64,000 bases of DNA from Mermis nigrescens (GCA_036768485.1 JAVLUZ010000320.1:372001-436000); one strand, 5' to 3'; positions 37,501 to 47,020 are shown, numbered from the stretch's first letter. Numbers and translations are program-made. Notes: a model not told the origin generated them from the letters alone.

Positions 37501-38757
37501 ACGGTGTTATGAGAGTGTACTTTTAACTTAATTTATCATTGTTGCAATGTTCCGGAAAAACATTCTAATTTTATTCTATGAAAACACCAAAATAGGCTCC
37601 TATTGCTTTTTATGTCTACGTTTCGCGAAAATGATATTGAAGTATATTTAATTTAACTTTATACTAGTTTTTAGCAATGAATTTTAATTACCGTCTTTAG
37701 GTTTTCTTGACGTCTAACTCTGAGAACCTCGATTGATTTTTCCATAAAATTCAAGACAGAAGTGTTTCTCTCCACCGGACTATAAATTTTCGCTTTTTCT
37801 TTTATTATACTTCCCCTTTTATTCTGCATCTAATTTATGCACTTTTAATTCTCAATAATTTTTCTTCTTATATAAAATAAGGATGGCAGTGGCGGATCTA
37901 GAATTTCTATGAGGGAAGCGATTTCACAATTTTTCTACCAACAGTCGAAAAAAGGATCAAAGATTCGCCGCTCCGTGTAAAATAGCGTCTTTTCGCCGTT
38001 TTATATTATCAACTAAGTTTAAAATCATTCTAACGCAAATTTTTCCAAAAATTTTAAAGTTTTTGACAATTTTGTGCAGAAAGATGAAAAAATTTTACTG
38101 CCTACACCATAATCCATTGTGAAATCTAGGCTGAAAGATTTTCTGTGACTTGGATTACTGCTCCATTCTGTTTATTTATAATTTTGAAGCAACATAAATA
38201 TTTATATATGTACAAGCCAACTGAGGCATCTGGCGAACATCAAAAATTGAATAAAAACCTTCATTCAATATATGTATGTATGTGACAATGCGCCAAAAAT
38301 TATTTTAGCAATTATTAGAATGTTGATAAGTGAATAAATGAATTGCGAAAATCAAAATGGCTTCAAGGACGCCAAGGAAATGAACAATTACTTCAATATG
38401 TACGAGTATTATCGGCCTAAAGCGCCGAAAAAATTTGAGGATCACGATTAAATGACCTAAATCATCACAAAATTATTTTCTTTATCTTGCAACTACATGT
38501 GTTGGGCCCATAAGGGTGGGAGTGGAGGGGTGGGCGGCTGCCCCCTCAATATACTCCTGAACTTATGGAATAAGGATAGGATTAGATTAACGGATTAACT
38601 TAAACTCAAAATCACTTTTATAGGTTATCGTACACTAGCTTATATAAGTGGCATAGTTCCAGCTGTACTGGTGAATACGATTTTCGGCTCTGCTTGCATA
38701 CAAGGTGTGCCGATCATAGGATTGGTGTTTTCGAAGAAAAACAAGGTCAAACGTTAA
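34114..38757 (+). CDS. GPCR-2: class A-like seven-transmembrane receptor, three exons
   Basis: The model joins 34114..34546, 36004..36315 and 38624..38757 (433+312+134 nt, 292 aa). The N-terminus MNDSSANNSTYP carries NSS/NST-type glycosylation sites. Segment 1 lies around WVAIWYSSLYFY, segment 2 around LYMNLLAGDIV (class A Asp present, unlike GPCR-1), and segment 3 ends in ISINRFMIIR (NRF for DRY). Segment 4 is WICLGTWLTG across the first splice, and segments 5 and 6 are in exon 2. Segment 7 ends GVPIIGLVFSKKNKVKR. Cys in WQCAFP and in TNCQKV can form the usual disulfide. Introns are 1457 and 2308 bp, both phase 1. An in-frame TAA lies 9 bp before the ATG, fixing the start. Relative to GPCR-1 a one-base difference after FSK shortens the tail. 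Expression and ligand unknown. Confidence 0.82.
34604..35030. repeat. Inverted-repeat element in GPCR-2 intron 1
   Basis: Words GTACAAAGACTTTTCGGG near 34616 and CTTTGTACATGCACAAAGG near 34988 form repeated inverted pairs around a centre holding the TTTTCGGCGTTTCGTGCCG core (near 34802). No target duplication was found. Confidence 0.5.
35570..35957 (+). repeat. Two G-run MITE-like copies in GPCR-2 intron 1
   Basis: Heads ATCATACATGCACAGCATGG (near 35572) and ATCATACCTGGGCAG (near 35788) are followed by G/C runs. The second ends CCCACGCCTATGTATG, just 47 bp before exon 2. Confidence 0.55.
36004..36315 (+). CDS. GPCR-2 exon 2 (segments 4-6)
   Basis: The acceptor is CACTATTATAG; coding GC ACA TGG starts GTWLTGTTVW. 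It ends CTG ACA A before GTTGGT. The donor is weak but is at the same place and phase as in GPCR-1. If not spliced, translation would stop at 36332 and lose segment 7. Confidence 0.8.
37886..38160. repeat. Remnant of the CAGTGGCGGAT MITE family in GPCR-2 intron 2
   Basis: The left end GCAGTGGCGGATCTAG matches the intact element at 141. The right end could not be placed. The rest of intron 2 (36316-38623) holds G-rich DNA near 38510-38545 and no other recognised feature. Confidence 0.5.
38624..38757 (+). CDS. GPCR-2 exon 3 (segment 7)
   Basis: The acceptor is CTTTTATAG; coding GT TAT CGT begins YRTLAYISG. It encodes segment 7 and a short basic tail, then TAA. It was recognised from its similarity to 11562..11399, which also validates that exon. 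Confidence 0.78.
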
Positions 38758-38759
38758 AG

Positions 38760-39730
38760 AGCTGATGTCTACGAGAAGAATGTAAGGATCAATCCATGAT
38801 CGATATTTCTGGCAAAATAGTTTTTAAGATCACTTCATATTTTAACAAATTAGGGTATTGTTGTTTAAGCTACGTAATCTTTAATTTCCTCACTTTTTTG
38901 GGAATTTTTCAAATAGAATCATTTCTCAAAGTTATAACTCTTCCGGTAACAATTTTTGATCAGTCTGTATGTGTGCTCCATGTCGTGTTGTATCGCATTT
39001 CCTTGGAAGCCTGACCAGACATGCACATCGAGGGGTTTGAGGCAGGGGGTTAGAATAAAAAAATTTTTTAGGGGACTGAGGAATGAAAAAATGGGAAATT
39101 TTTTAGGGACAGAGGCAAGATTAAAGCGAAAAAAGGAACGAAAATTTATCATTCTCTTCAAAAGCGTTATAAATTGGCCAGTTGTGTAATAACGTAGTTA
39201 TAATACAACTGGTTAATTCACTGACCCCCACATCGTCAAAGCTGTGCATCTATGGTCATAGGTAGTCGTACTTTTTGAATTTTGCGCTGGATTCATTGCG
39301 TTGCATGCTTAAGCAATACTAGATATTTGAATTTTTTATAACAAGTAACTATTTCAAAATTGTAATAAAAAAGGTTATTACTCCAAAATAAAATAAAAGC
39401 TCTTGCTGGAATATATCTACACAAAATAGTAACGGAATGCAGGGCCGCATTTAGGGGGGAGCGAGGGGGCTGCATCCGTCTTGACCGGAAAAAAATTTGA
39501 AACGTGAGGTTGTGCTCGGTAAGATGAAAAAATCGACTGCCTTTGACATAAAACCTCCAAATTTTCGGCGTTTCGCGCCGTGTGTGAGGTATTTTCTATC
39601 ATTTTGGCCTTAGCGCGACCAAAAAATGATACTTTCTCACAGCTTTTTTAGTGGGTAATCGGCCTCCTAGGGGTGGAGGCGGTTGAATACCCCTTAATTT
39701 TCTCCCACGCCCACGCGTGATTATCACCTG
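38760..39730. repeat. Spacer with eroded G-run repeats
   Basis: G-run blocks lie near 39030-39130 and 39435-39720. The latter has CAGGGCCGCATTTAGGGG, a GGCGTTTCGCGCCG core and CCCACGCCCACGCGTG at its end. It abuts the virus-like element's left terminus at 39732. Confidence 0.5.
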
Positions 39731-39731
39731 A

Positions 39732-40950
39732 AGTATAGGCTGTGTCTTAGTGTAGTGAGGGTTATGCGTGCCCGGACTTGCCGGTCCAGGGCCAGGGGAG
39801 GGTAATTTCCATGGGGGAAATTTCCCCCGAGGTAAAATTGAAAGAGCTATAACTCAAGAGCCAACGGTTTGATTGGGCTCAAAGTTTCAGGGTAGGATGA
39901 ACAGAAACCAGGCATGTTATGTGTAGAATATGTACGATAAGCCTAAAGTGTACCAATTAACTTTACTTTTTCTCGTATAGCACTATATTTCGAGGACTAG
40001 GAGGCGTATTGGGTTGTAATTTTCATGGTAGGATGGGTATTTGACAGACATTTTATGTGCACATCATGTACGACCAACCTACAGTATGCCGACGTTAGTT
40101 TACACTTTCTCATATAGCAATATATCTCAAGAGCCAATGGTTGGATTGTGTTCAGATTTTCAGGATAATATGTATATAGGCAAAACATGCTGCCCTAATC
40201 ATTTGAGGATGAAAGCTACAGTATACTAATTTACTTCAATCCATCTCATATGGCAATATATCTCGAGAGCCAATGGTCGGATTGAGCTTAAATTTTTTAG
40301 TAGGATAAACATATGCCAACTATTTCATGTATACAATATGTACGACTCTTTTACAGTATATCAGCAGCAGTTTACACTTTTTTACTTTACGCTGTTCTAG
40401 ATAAAGCTATATAAGGGTTGGTCAAATTGGGCTTAAATTTTAGGGGTAGGATAAATACTCTATTAGCAAAGTATTACAAAAAGTTTGAAGAAGTACCTAC
40501 AATATACCAGCATCACTTTACACTTTCGCGTATAGAACTATTTTTCAAGAATAAATGTTTGATTTTGTTCGAACTTTTCGGATATGATGTATATAGGCAA
40601 GGCATGCTATACACGATATTTTAGCGCACAGCCTACAGTATAATAATTTACTTTAAACTTTCTCGCATAGCACTATTTTCAAGAATCACCTGCCAGAATT
40701 TGTTCAAATTTTCAGGATATGACGTATAGAGGCAAGACATGCTTTGAAGAAATTTCAGCGCGCAGCCTACAGTATACCAATTTACTTTGCACGTTCTTAT
40801 ATAGCACTATATTTTGAGAACCAGAGGGCGGATTTGGCTCAAATTTTTAAAGTACGTCAGGTATACTTAGGTATGCTATGTACGAAATTTTAGCGCACAA
40901 CCTACTGAATGCTGATTTTTTTACATTGTCTTTACAATGCTTAATTTTTT
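39732..40950 (+). repeat. Left terminal inverted repeat with ~8 units of ~137 bp
   Basis: After the terminal GC-rich portion, units start near 39854, 39993, 40127, 40264, 40400, 40548, 40680 and 40816. Each has AAGAGCCAATGGTCGGATTG (or a variant), AAATTTTCAGG, TACAGTATACC and TTTACACTTTCTCATATAGC words. The homologous units in the right arm are inverted and number two. Confidence 0.85.
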
Positions 40951-41150
40951 AGCAGTACTTGTCTAATGTGCTATTTTGAGATTCTCAAAGTTTATCAGAG
41001 AACACCTCAAAGAGGGCGATCTTTGCCTGCTGTTCAACTTGTTGGAATTTTCAAACCCTGAGCTAGGGGTTACTTTACAAACCTCCACACAAAATTTCAT
41101 TAATGAACACGTAACTTCATCCATGTCATCAGTATTGATCTAAAAATTAG

Positions 41151-41572
41151 CGAAGTTTGGAATATTTTTTATAAAGTTTGGAATATTTTTTGTAAAATTT
41201 GAAACATTTTTTTTGTAAAGTTTGGAACATTTTTTGTAAAGTTTAGAATATTTTTTGTAAAGTTTGGAGTATTTTTTGTAAAATTTGGAATTAATTTAAC
41301 ATGTTTAAGCCTAGTACTTTTGCAAAGTTTGGAATATTTTTTGTAAAGTTCGGAATATTTTTTGCAAAGTTTAGAGTATTTTTTGTAAAATTTGGAATTA
41401 ATTTAACATGTTTAAGCCTAGTACTTTTGCAAAGTTTGGAATATTTTTTGTAAAGTTCGGAATATTTTTTGTAAAATTTGGAATATTTTTCGTACAGTTT
41501 GGAATATTTTTTGTGAAGTTCGAATATTTCTTGTAAAGTTTGGAATATTTTTTATTAAGTTTGAAATATTAT
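41151..41572 (+). repeat. Minisatellite TTTTTTGTAAAGTTTGGAAT
   Basis: About 18 units of ~21 bp, with a 120-bp higher-order duplication that includes TTTAACATGTTTAAGCCTAG. It lies between the left terminal repeat and the 3' end of the TBP-like gene. The same motif follows the terminal-repeat-like units at 61995-62520. Confidence 0.85.
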
Positions 41573-41629
41573 GTATCTAATCTGCATTTCTCAAGCATTG
41601 TTGAAACTATTTTATATGCTCTGTGCAAC

Positions 41630-42089
41630 TCAAACTCCTGTTTTGCACCTTTTAAGGATTAATTTTCCGCTTGTAGACAACATAAATGTTATATTTTTGA
41701 ATTTGTATATTAAGCCAAGAAACAATTCCACTTCGTACATGCATTTTCTTTTCAACAGCTCATTAAATTTATAAAGATTATATGCGTAACCCTAAATTAG
41801 CAGAGCCTAAGAACATATGGGGTTTCACCTTTAAATCATCACTTCTAGCATTTAAAGCATCTACAGCCGCTTTAATAGCACTTTCACCATCTTTCACTGT
41901 TTTGGCTCCAACACATACAGTTTTACCCAATTTGAAAATCAGTAATGTTGCCCGTGGTGGTCGAAGAACAATTCCTGGAAATCTCAAATAATTGTATTGT
42001 GCAGTCTTTGGTAATTTCTGGTAGATTTCTTCGAGGTTAAGCATATAGGGTAGTGCTGTAGTCAGTAAAATATTTTGTATAGTCATCAT
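41630..42089 (-). pseudogene. TATA-binding-protein-like (TBP) pseudogene of the virus-like element
   Basis: TBP binds the TATA element and nucleates transcription. Starting at MMTIQNILLTTAL, the frame gives the first TBP lobe: YNYLRFPGIVLRPPRATLLI and FKLGKTVCVGAKT match the conserved RFPAVIMR..TTALIFSSGK.VCTGAK pattern. It enters the second lobe (GSANLGLRI) and stops at 41778. One frame over, the second lobe continues with YEVELFLGLIYKFKN and STSGKLILKRCKT and ends at 41630. Thus both lobes are present, about 150 residues, split by a frameshift near 41777. The divergent position next to the ATPase, between terminal repeats, indicates it belongs to the element rather than the host. The open frame upstream to 42251 is antisense to the ATPase. 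Confidence 0.8.
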
Positions 42090-42138
42090 TTTTCTATAAA
42101 TACTTCCTGATAAACTTGTATTTATACCTACAACAATT

Positions 42139-42715
42139 ATGTTCCGACATCCTTTTACCTGCCTTGTTTCAGGACCAACAAAGTCAGACAAAACTATATT
42201 TGTCAAGCGATTAATTAAGAATAGAGCATGCCTGATTGATACTAGAATCAAAGAGATTTGGTGGAAGCTTCGCAGAAAATGAGCCTCGTTATGAAAAATT
42301 AAACGATGTTTTATTCAAAGAAGGACTTCCTGATTTTAATTACCTAAAACAATTTAGTCACGTGCCTCAACTTTTGATTCTCGATGATCTTATGCAACAG
42401 TGCAACTTTTTACAAGGAGTTGTCATCATTATAACATTAGCATTATACACATTGTTCAAAACGTTTTCTTTAATGATTTAAGAACTTCACGCATCAACTC
42501 TGATTTTATATTTTATTCAAACACCCTGCTGATCAGCTACAGGCAAAAGTGCTTTCCAGACAGCTCTATCCTGCCAATACTAAACATTTTCTAGAAGCTT
42601 ATTCTGATGCTACTTCTTAGCCACATGCTTATCTTTTAATTGATCTAGCTCAAAATGCTAGAGATGAGTTCCGGCTTAAACAAATATTTCAAGCAGGCAT
42701 TCAATTGTTTATATG
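42139..42715 (+). pseudogene. Packaging ATPase (A32/FtsK-HerA type) pseudogene
   Basis: This enzyme pumps genomic DNA into preformed capsids. From the ATG at 42139 the frame has HPFTCLVSGPTKSDKT, a Walker A region in which the usual GK is DK, then VKRL. The frame changes near 42250; the next segment has LPDFNYLKQF and LLILDDLM (Walker B). A further shift gives HHYNISIIHIVQN (sensor region), and another gives a stretch ending AYLLIDLAQNARDEF with an in-frame TAG before it. At least three frameshifts and one stop are present, and the Walker A lysine context is damaged, so it is inactive. Order and content match packaging ATPases of Polinton-like elements. Confidence 0.82.
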
Positions 42716-43072
42716 CAGAAATCTATAGATACTAGTGAAAATATTCCAACAAAAAAGGGAAAAATGGGTAAAGAACGATCAACATGCAATATTGGTTGTT
42801 TACATCTCCTAAGTCAAGCGGAAAAACCTCAAAGAACCGCTATTATAAATACTGCCAGCAAAGAACAAATCCCTTGTCTCTGTGACTGTGCAAGCAACTT
42901 TCAAAAAGGTAATATTTTTTTTGATTAAAAGAATCTAAATAAACTTTGAAGATATCAGAATCAAATAAGATACCTGGCAAACAATAAGCAGGTGACTACA
43001 AAACAAAAGGAAGATATTTTATTTCAGGAAAGTGATTTTCTTCCTCTTTACTTAATCCCATACTTACAATAG
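42713..43072 (+). pseudogene. Conserved small protein of F54H12.2-type elements, broken
   Basis: The frame carries LHLLSQAEKPQRTAIINTAS and LCDCASNFQKGNI, which matches a conserved pattern LxxLxKAxPKxRKAI...LCECAxNxLxGN often found beside this capsid gene in invertebrate genomes. After an in-frame TAA (42926) and TGA, the same frame continues with RYLANNKQVTTKQKEDIL and DFLPLYLIPYL, and stops at 43072. Function unknown. Assignment rests on recalled family patterns. Confidence 0.6.
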
Positions 43073-43108
43073 CTGGTATTTGTTAGCTAATGCAATAGCT
43101 GGTAGAAA

Positions 43109-43676
43109 ATGAAACATACTGAAAAAATGATTCTTATACCTGCTGAAATCAGCGAGCACACTAAAAATCTATTGATGTTGTTCTAGATTCCTTGGATAAT
43201 GAATTGCAAAAACTTTTGCATAGCAAAAGTATAGCTCCTGAAATAAAACTCATGAAATACAATTAGGCGCTTAACAGATTTAAACGACTATATAAACAAA
43301 AGCAGTAGCCATATAGAGCTAGTATAGTCAAAGATGCAAAAAATGCTCTGAGTGATGAGGATGTGCTCGTTGGTATGCCAAAAAATCAGATTCCAAAGGT
43401 TAAACTCCTTCTTCACTACATTCGTACAAATCCATTTATTGAAACTGAGCCTAATGTCAAGCTTGTGATAGATGGCAAAAGAAGTGAAGGCCAAACATTA
43501 GAGATTTAATTAATGACCTTGCACGTGAGCGTAAGAAAATAAGCAGGCACCCTGGCACAAAAGGATTGCTTAAAGTATTGAATCGCACAAATGTTTCTCT
43601 GGAAAGTATAGTAAATAAACAAAGTAAGGAGATTTTTACTGCAGGTGGTGAATTCGACTGGGATGAAAGTCTATAA
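43109..43676 (+). pseudogene. Conserved protein with KMILIP start and NPFI..GKRSEG motif, broken
   Basis: It starts MKHTEKMILIPAEI and hits TAG after 25 codons. Another frame continues with LDSLDNELQKLLHS, then after a stop ALNRFKRLYKQ. A third segment has DEDVLVGMPKNQIPKVK and LLHYIRTNPFIETE, and the last has HPGTKGLLKVLNRTNVS to a TAA at 43676. This order (KK-MVLVP start, LDxEM helix, P.xxxKA..LLxxL..NP, G..I.GS, RK..P.G) is a conserved companion of the invertebrate capsid cluster. Role unknown. Several frame breaks. Confidence 0.6.
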
Positions 43677-43715
43677 ATACTATCACATTTAATTTATTCG
43701 AACAAGATTACAAAA

Positions 43716-44110
43716 ATGCACATTCAATTCAATCCTAACGATTACAACATTTGGTTGGACTACTACATAGGGCAGGCTGCCCAAACAGGCTATGGGTTGG
43801 AGAGGTATAAAGGCATCCCATACCAGCGGGGCGTAGGCCTTGGCAGTTTTTTCCGTTCGCTTTTTAGAATGGCAGTCCCAGTTTTGCAGTCAATCGGTAA
43901 GCGAGTTAAAAAGCATGCATTAGTTGCAGGTTCAAACATAGCATCTGATTTGGCCCAGTGAAAATCGCTTTTCGAGTCTACTAAATAACACTCAAAGCGA
44001 GAAGCTGCTCAAGTGTTTGATGAAGCCTTTCAAACCCTTCAGCAGCAGCAAGGAGAGGGTCTTGGTAGCCGCCCAAAGCCTGTAAATACTAGCATGAGAG
44101 ATGCTTTTTT
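43716..44110 (+). pseudogene. Small basic pX-like capsid/core protein, two in-frame stops
   Basis: The first 81 codons (MHIQFNPNDYN...) contain YKGIPYQRGVGLGSFFRSLF and a hydrophobic-basic helix VPVLQSIGKRVKKHAL. This RG-rich, GSFFR pattern resembles adenovirus pX/pVI-like proteins encoded before the capsid gene of adintovirus-like elements. TGA at 43959 and TAA at 43986 interrupt the frame, which then continues through AAQVFDEAFQTLQQQQGEG to near the capsid start. The C-terminal end overlaps the next gene's start region. Confidence 0.65.
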
Positions 44111-44122
44111 CAAAACAAAAAA

Positions 44123-45360
44123 ATGGCTCTTAACGGAAAACCTATCCCCAGTACCAAGACTGAACTGGACCTTTTTACGGTCCCTCCTACTCAAGTAGTG
44201 ATGAAGAGTGGTTTTCAGTATGAAATTCAACCTACAAATCCTATTACTAATGAGGGACCATATGAATTTAGAGTACCTCCTGATCCACATTATATTCAGC
44301 TTAATAAAAACTACATTCGCATGCTACTGAGAATCAAAAAACCAGTAGTTGCTGCTGGAGCAGCAGTGCCTGACTATGCGCCTATCAATCTTATTGGTAA
44401 GACTTTCTTTAAGCAGGTAAAATGCTTTTTAGGAGGCAAATTAATTTTTGACAGTTCTGATAAATATGCATATAGATTGTATTTCGAAACCGAATTAAAT
44501 TATGGGTATGGTGCTAAGCATTCACAATTGCAATCTGCGCTGTACTTTCATGAAGGTGGAGTTGATGTTGTCGCAAAAGACAATGAAGCATTCAAAAAGC
44601 GTTCGAAATGTTCAAAGATGAAAATGTTGTGAAAGTTGCGGCCCCACCACACATTGACATGTTCTTGCAAGACAGACATTTAGTTAATTTTACCAATTTC
44701 AGCCTAGAATTACACAAAAATCATAATACGTTTGTTTTGCAGTGCTTTGAGGATGTCAACCTTGATTTAAAAGTCTCACAAATGAAATTTTTTATTCGAA
44801 AAGTTGAGGTTTTGGACACTGTGAACTTAGCTCTTGAGCAAACAATGCTTTCGCATAAAGCAAAATATCCCATAAGGAGAGTAGCTTTGACTAATTTGCA
44901 CATTTCAAATCCTCCTAGAGAAACACCCAATCATACATTGTTTACGGGTCAGCTGCCCAGGCGTATAGTGTTTGCTTGTGTTGAAGGCAGTGCTCATTGA
45001 GGCAATCTAGCAAAATCGCCTTTCAACTTCGAACCGTTCAACATAAATGATGTAAAAGTAACGTGTGGAGGTAAAATCTATCCTGATTACCCACTCAGCA
45101 TTTCATTTAAACATGAGAGATACTTGCAAGCCTATACTCAGATGTTTGATGCATTAGATATCAGGCATGAAGGTAATTTTATTAGCAGAGAAGATTTTAA
45201 TACAAGTCACTGCTTCTTTTTGTTCAATTTGACTCCTGATGCAGGTGAGCTTGATTCTGGCATTGAAATCCTTATATATGCTGAATTTGATAACTTAATA
45301 ATGATTGATAAAAACCGAAATACGCTCCATAACTATGATGTTAAACATGAACAATATTGA
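44123..45360 (+). pseudogene. Major capsid protein, F54H12.2-like family, broken
   Basis: Residues after MALNGKPIPS read TELDLFTVPPTQ, the family signature, then PITNEGPYEFRVPPDPHYI and LGGKLIFDSSDKYAYRLYFE. A frameshift near 44605 moves to the next frame (FLQDRHLVNFTNFSLELHKN, RKVEVLDTVNLALEQTM, RRIVFACVEGSAH). An in-frame TGA lies at 44998. The frame resumes with SPFNFEPFNINDVKV, YLQAYTQMFDAL, FFLFNLTPDAGELD and EFDNLIMIDKNRNTLHNYDV. Relatives are usually a little longer between the NLTPD motif and the final strand, suggesting a small deletion. About 410 codons. These proteins are annotated in invertebrates under a nematode locus name and are interpreted as capsid proteins of Polinton-like viruses; that interpretation is knowledge, not seen here. 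Confidence 0.85.
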
Positions 45361-45394
45361 AAAATTTCAAAATTCTTAGACATAATAATACATT

Positions 45395-45735
45395 TGCAGG
45401 CGTTTCCCCATAGATTGTCTGCCACCTATAAGAACCCACTCTGCTGTACTAGTTGTAAATTTGGACCCCAGTGTGGAACCGGGATCACATTAGGTCGCAA
45501 TTTATTTCCAAGATAAGAAGCACTGCAACTATTTTGACAGTTATGGGCTAGAACCAAGTATGCAAATGCATAAATACATTCCTAATAATGTGCTCTCATT
45601 TACATACAATAAAATGCAAGTACAAGTGCTTTTCTCAATCAGCTTTGGTCATGTGTAAATCTACTTTTCGGTCTGCATGAGCAAAGGCATAAGTTTAACA
45701 AACATTGTTCTATCTATGCTCAGTAAAAAATTTAT
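45395..45735 (+). pseudogene. Adenovirus-type cysteine protease (C5) pseudogene
   Basis: The protease matures capsid proteins. Reading frames give AVLVVNLDPSVEPGSH, with the catalytic His, followed by TAG (45491) where relatives have Trp, then VAIYF and HCNYFDSYGLEPS (acidic residue region). NKMQVQVLFSISFGHV follows, where the family has the Cys of CGHYC; here the position is Phe. A TAA follows at 45656, then SKGISLTNIVLSM. A frameshift lies near 45410. The missing nucleophile and the stops make it inactive. Confidence 0.75.
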
Positions 45736-45764
45736 AAATATTTCAATAAACTAAGGTTATAAAA

Positions 45765-46570
45765 ATGGATATGAAACAGTTTTACATAACGCCTCCAAGC
45801 GATTCACAAGAAACAAATACTGCAGCCACTTCCGTTACCAATCTGCCTAGACAAATCGCATTAACTGGCGACTGGGAGGTTGGGTTAGCTGAAATAATTT
45901 ATGCAAATACATGGCACAAAGTTGCCGAGGAGCAGAATATGATACAATTTTATGACATCAGAAACAATGTGCGATAAAAACTGCTTATTCCTCGAGCAAG
46001 ATATTTAAATATACATGACCTCATTCAAGTCATGAGGAATGGAATAAAAAGGTCCAAATAGACAAATTTGATTACATGCAATATTTTGGCATAAAGTATG
46101 ATGAAAACAGGAAAATTTTGTCACTAAGACTGAATATATTCGAAGTGTAAAGCTGACACATCATTTAATGTATATGCTAGGATTCCTAGAGAGCCAGCTT
46201 AGCAATATAGATTATACTGACAAAAAAGAATTAAATATAGTTGCGCACCATTTGCCTGACATGCTGTGTGAAAAAGCATAACTTTTACGTATATTGCGAT
46301 ATAGTTTAAGCTCAAATCGTTGGAAATGTTTTTGCACTGCTTCGGCAGGTTGTGAATATAGAAGGAAAATATATGGATATTGTTAATCACGCATATATTA
46401 GTCCGCATTATATATCTGTGCACGAAAAATCATTCAATACCATTGAAGTGAACATAAAAAAATATCCAGATAAATCTGTGCCTTTTGAATTTGGCGAAAC
46501 AATTGTCGAACTGCATGTCAGGTATCGGCTATTAACATGGAATAAGGGCAAAAAAATCAATAATCACTAA
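45765..46570 (+). pseudogene. Penton-like minor capsid protein, broken
   Basis: It begins MDMKQFYITPPSDSQ, then TSVTNLPRQIALTGDWEVGL and EIIYANTWHKV, the conserved start of the minor capsid proteins next to this capsid family. It stops at 45975, continues with RARYLNIHDLIQVM, then in other frames YFGIKYDENRK and LTHHLMYMLGF. The last open part (46352-46570) has NIEGKYMDIVNHAYISPHYI and PFEFGETIVELHVRY. Several frameshifts. Assignment as penton-like rests on gene order and recalled patterns; a fibre or other spike protein is possible. Confidence 0.7.
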
Positions 46571-46948
46571 TTATTACACCTACTCCGCCTGAGCAGCATA
46601 TCCACCTTTGCCTTAGGCAAGTACTTTTGGTCTAAGCTGAACGCTGAGTACAAACAAAGTTTAGTAGAAAATGATGCTGAGGCTTTCATCAATTTTTTCA
46701 AACATGTCAAACAATGTTTCACTCTTACTGATATGCCTACTCTAGCTAATCTGTGGCAACATTTTAGCGAGCAAGCAAAAGAATATTATGCATACTTTAA
46801 TGAACAATCAGTCGATGAGCATATACTTTGCTATATAGTGCTAAAAATAAATTCGAATAACACAGCCACAGTGCGCCATGTTTATATGCCGGCAGTTCTT
46901 CTACTATATGGAACCGTGATCCGAGCTAGTACCTACATATACGTTTAA
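46571..46948 (+). other. Unassigned open frame at the right end of the element
   Basis: The frame of the preceding gene stays open for 125 more codons after its TAA. Recognisable-looking but unassigned stretches are KYFWSKLNAEYKQSLVEND, FINFFKHVKQCF and LANLWQHFSEQAKEYYAYF. Amino-acid usage looks protein-like (aromatic and charged, few low-complexity runs). It may be a remnant of a further element gene. I do not recognise a domain. Confidence 0.4.
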
Positions 46949-46957
46949 AGTAAAAAT

Positions 46958-47020
46958 GGTCGGGTCTTAGATCGCCACCGAGTGGCGTTAGCCCATTGCG
47001 CCCCATGAAGGCGCCCGACC
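46958..47020 (-). ncRNA. tRNA-like folded RNA candidate beside the right terminal repeat
   Basis: Read on the minus strand, 63 nt are closed by a perfect 7-bp stem GGTCGGG/CCCGACC. Inside are two arms with CGCC/GGCG stems, each with a 7-nt loop. The central GGCGCAATGGGCTAACGC resembles a tRNA A box. The 3' end is followed by A and a run of five T, as at a Pol III terminator. No T arm or B box is present, so it is not a functional tRNA; it may be a tRNA-derived small RNA, a SINE head, or a DNA hairpin. Confidence 0.4.

Noticed and set aside
42090..42251. N-terminal extension of the TBP-like frame
   Set aside because: It is antisense to the Walker A part of the packaging ATPase, and TBP similarity begins only at the internal Met at 42089.
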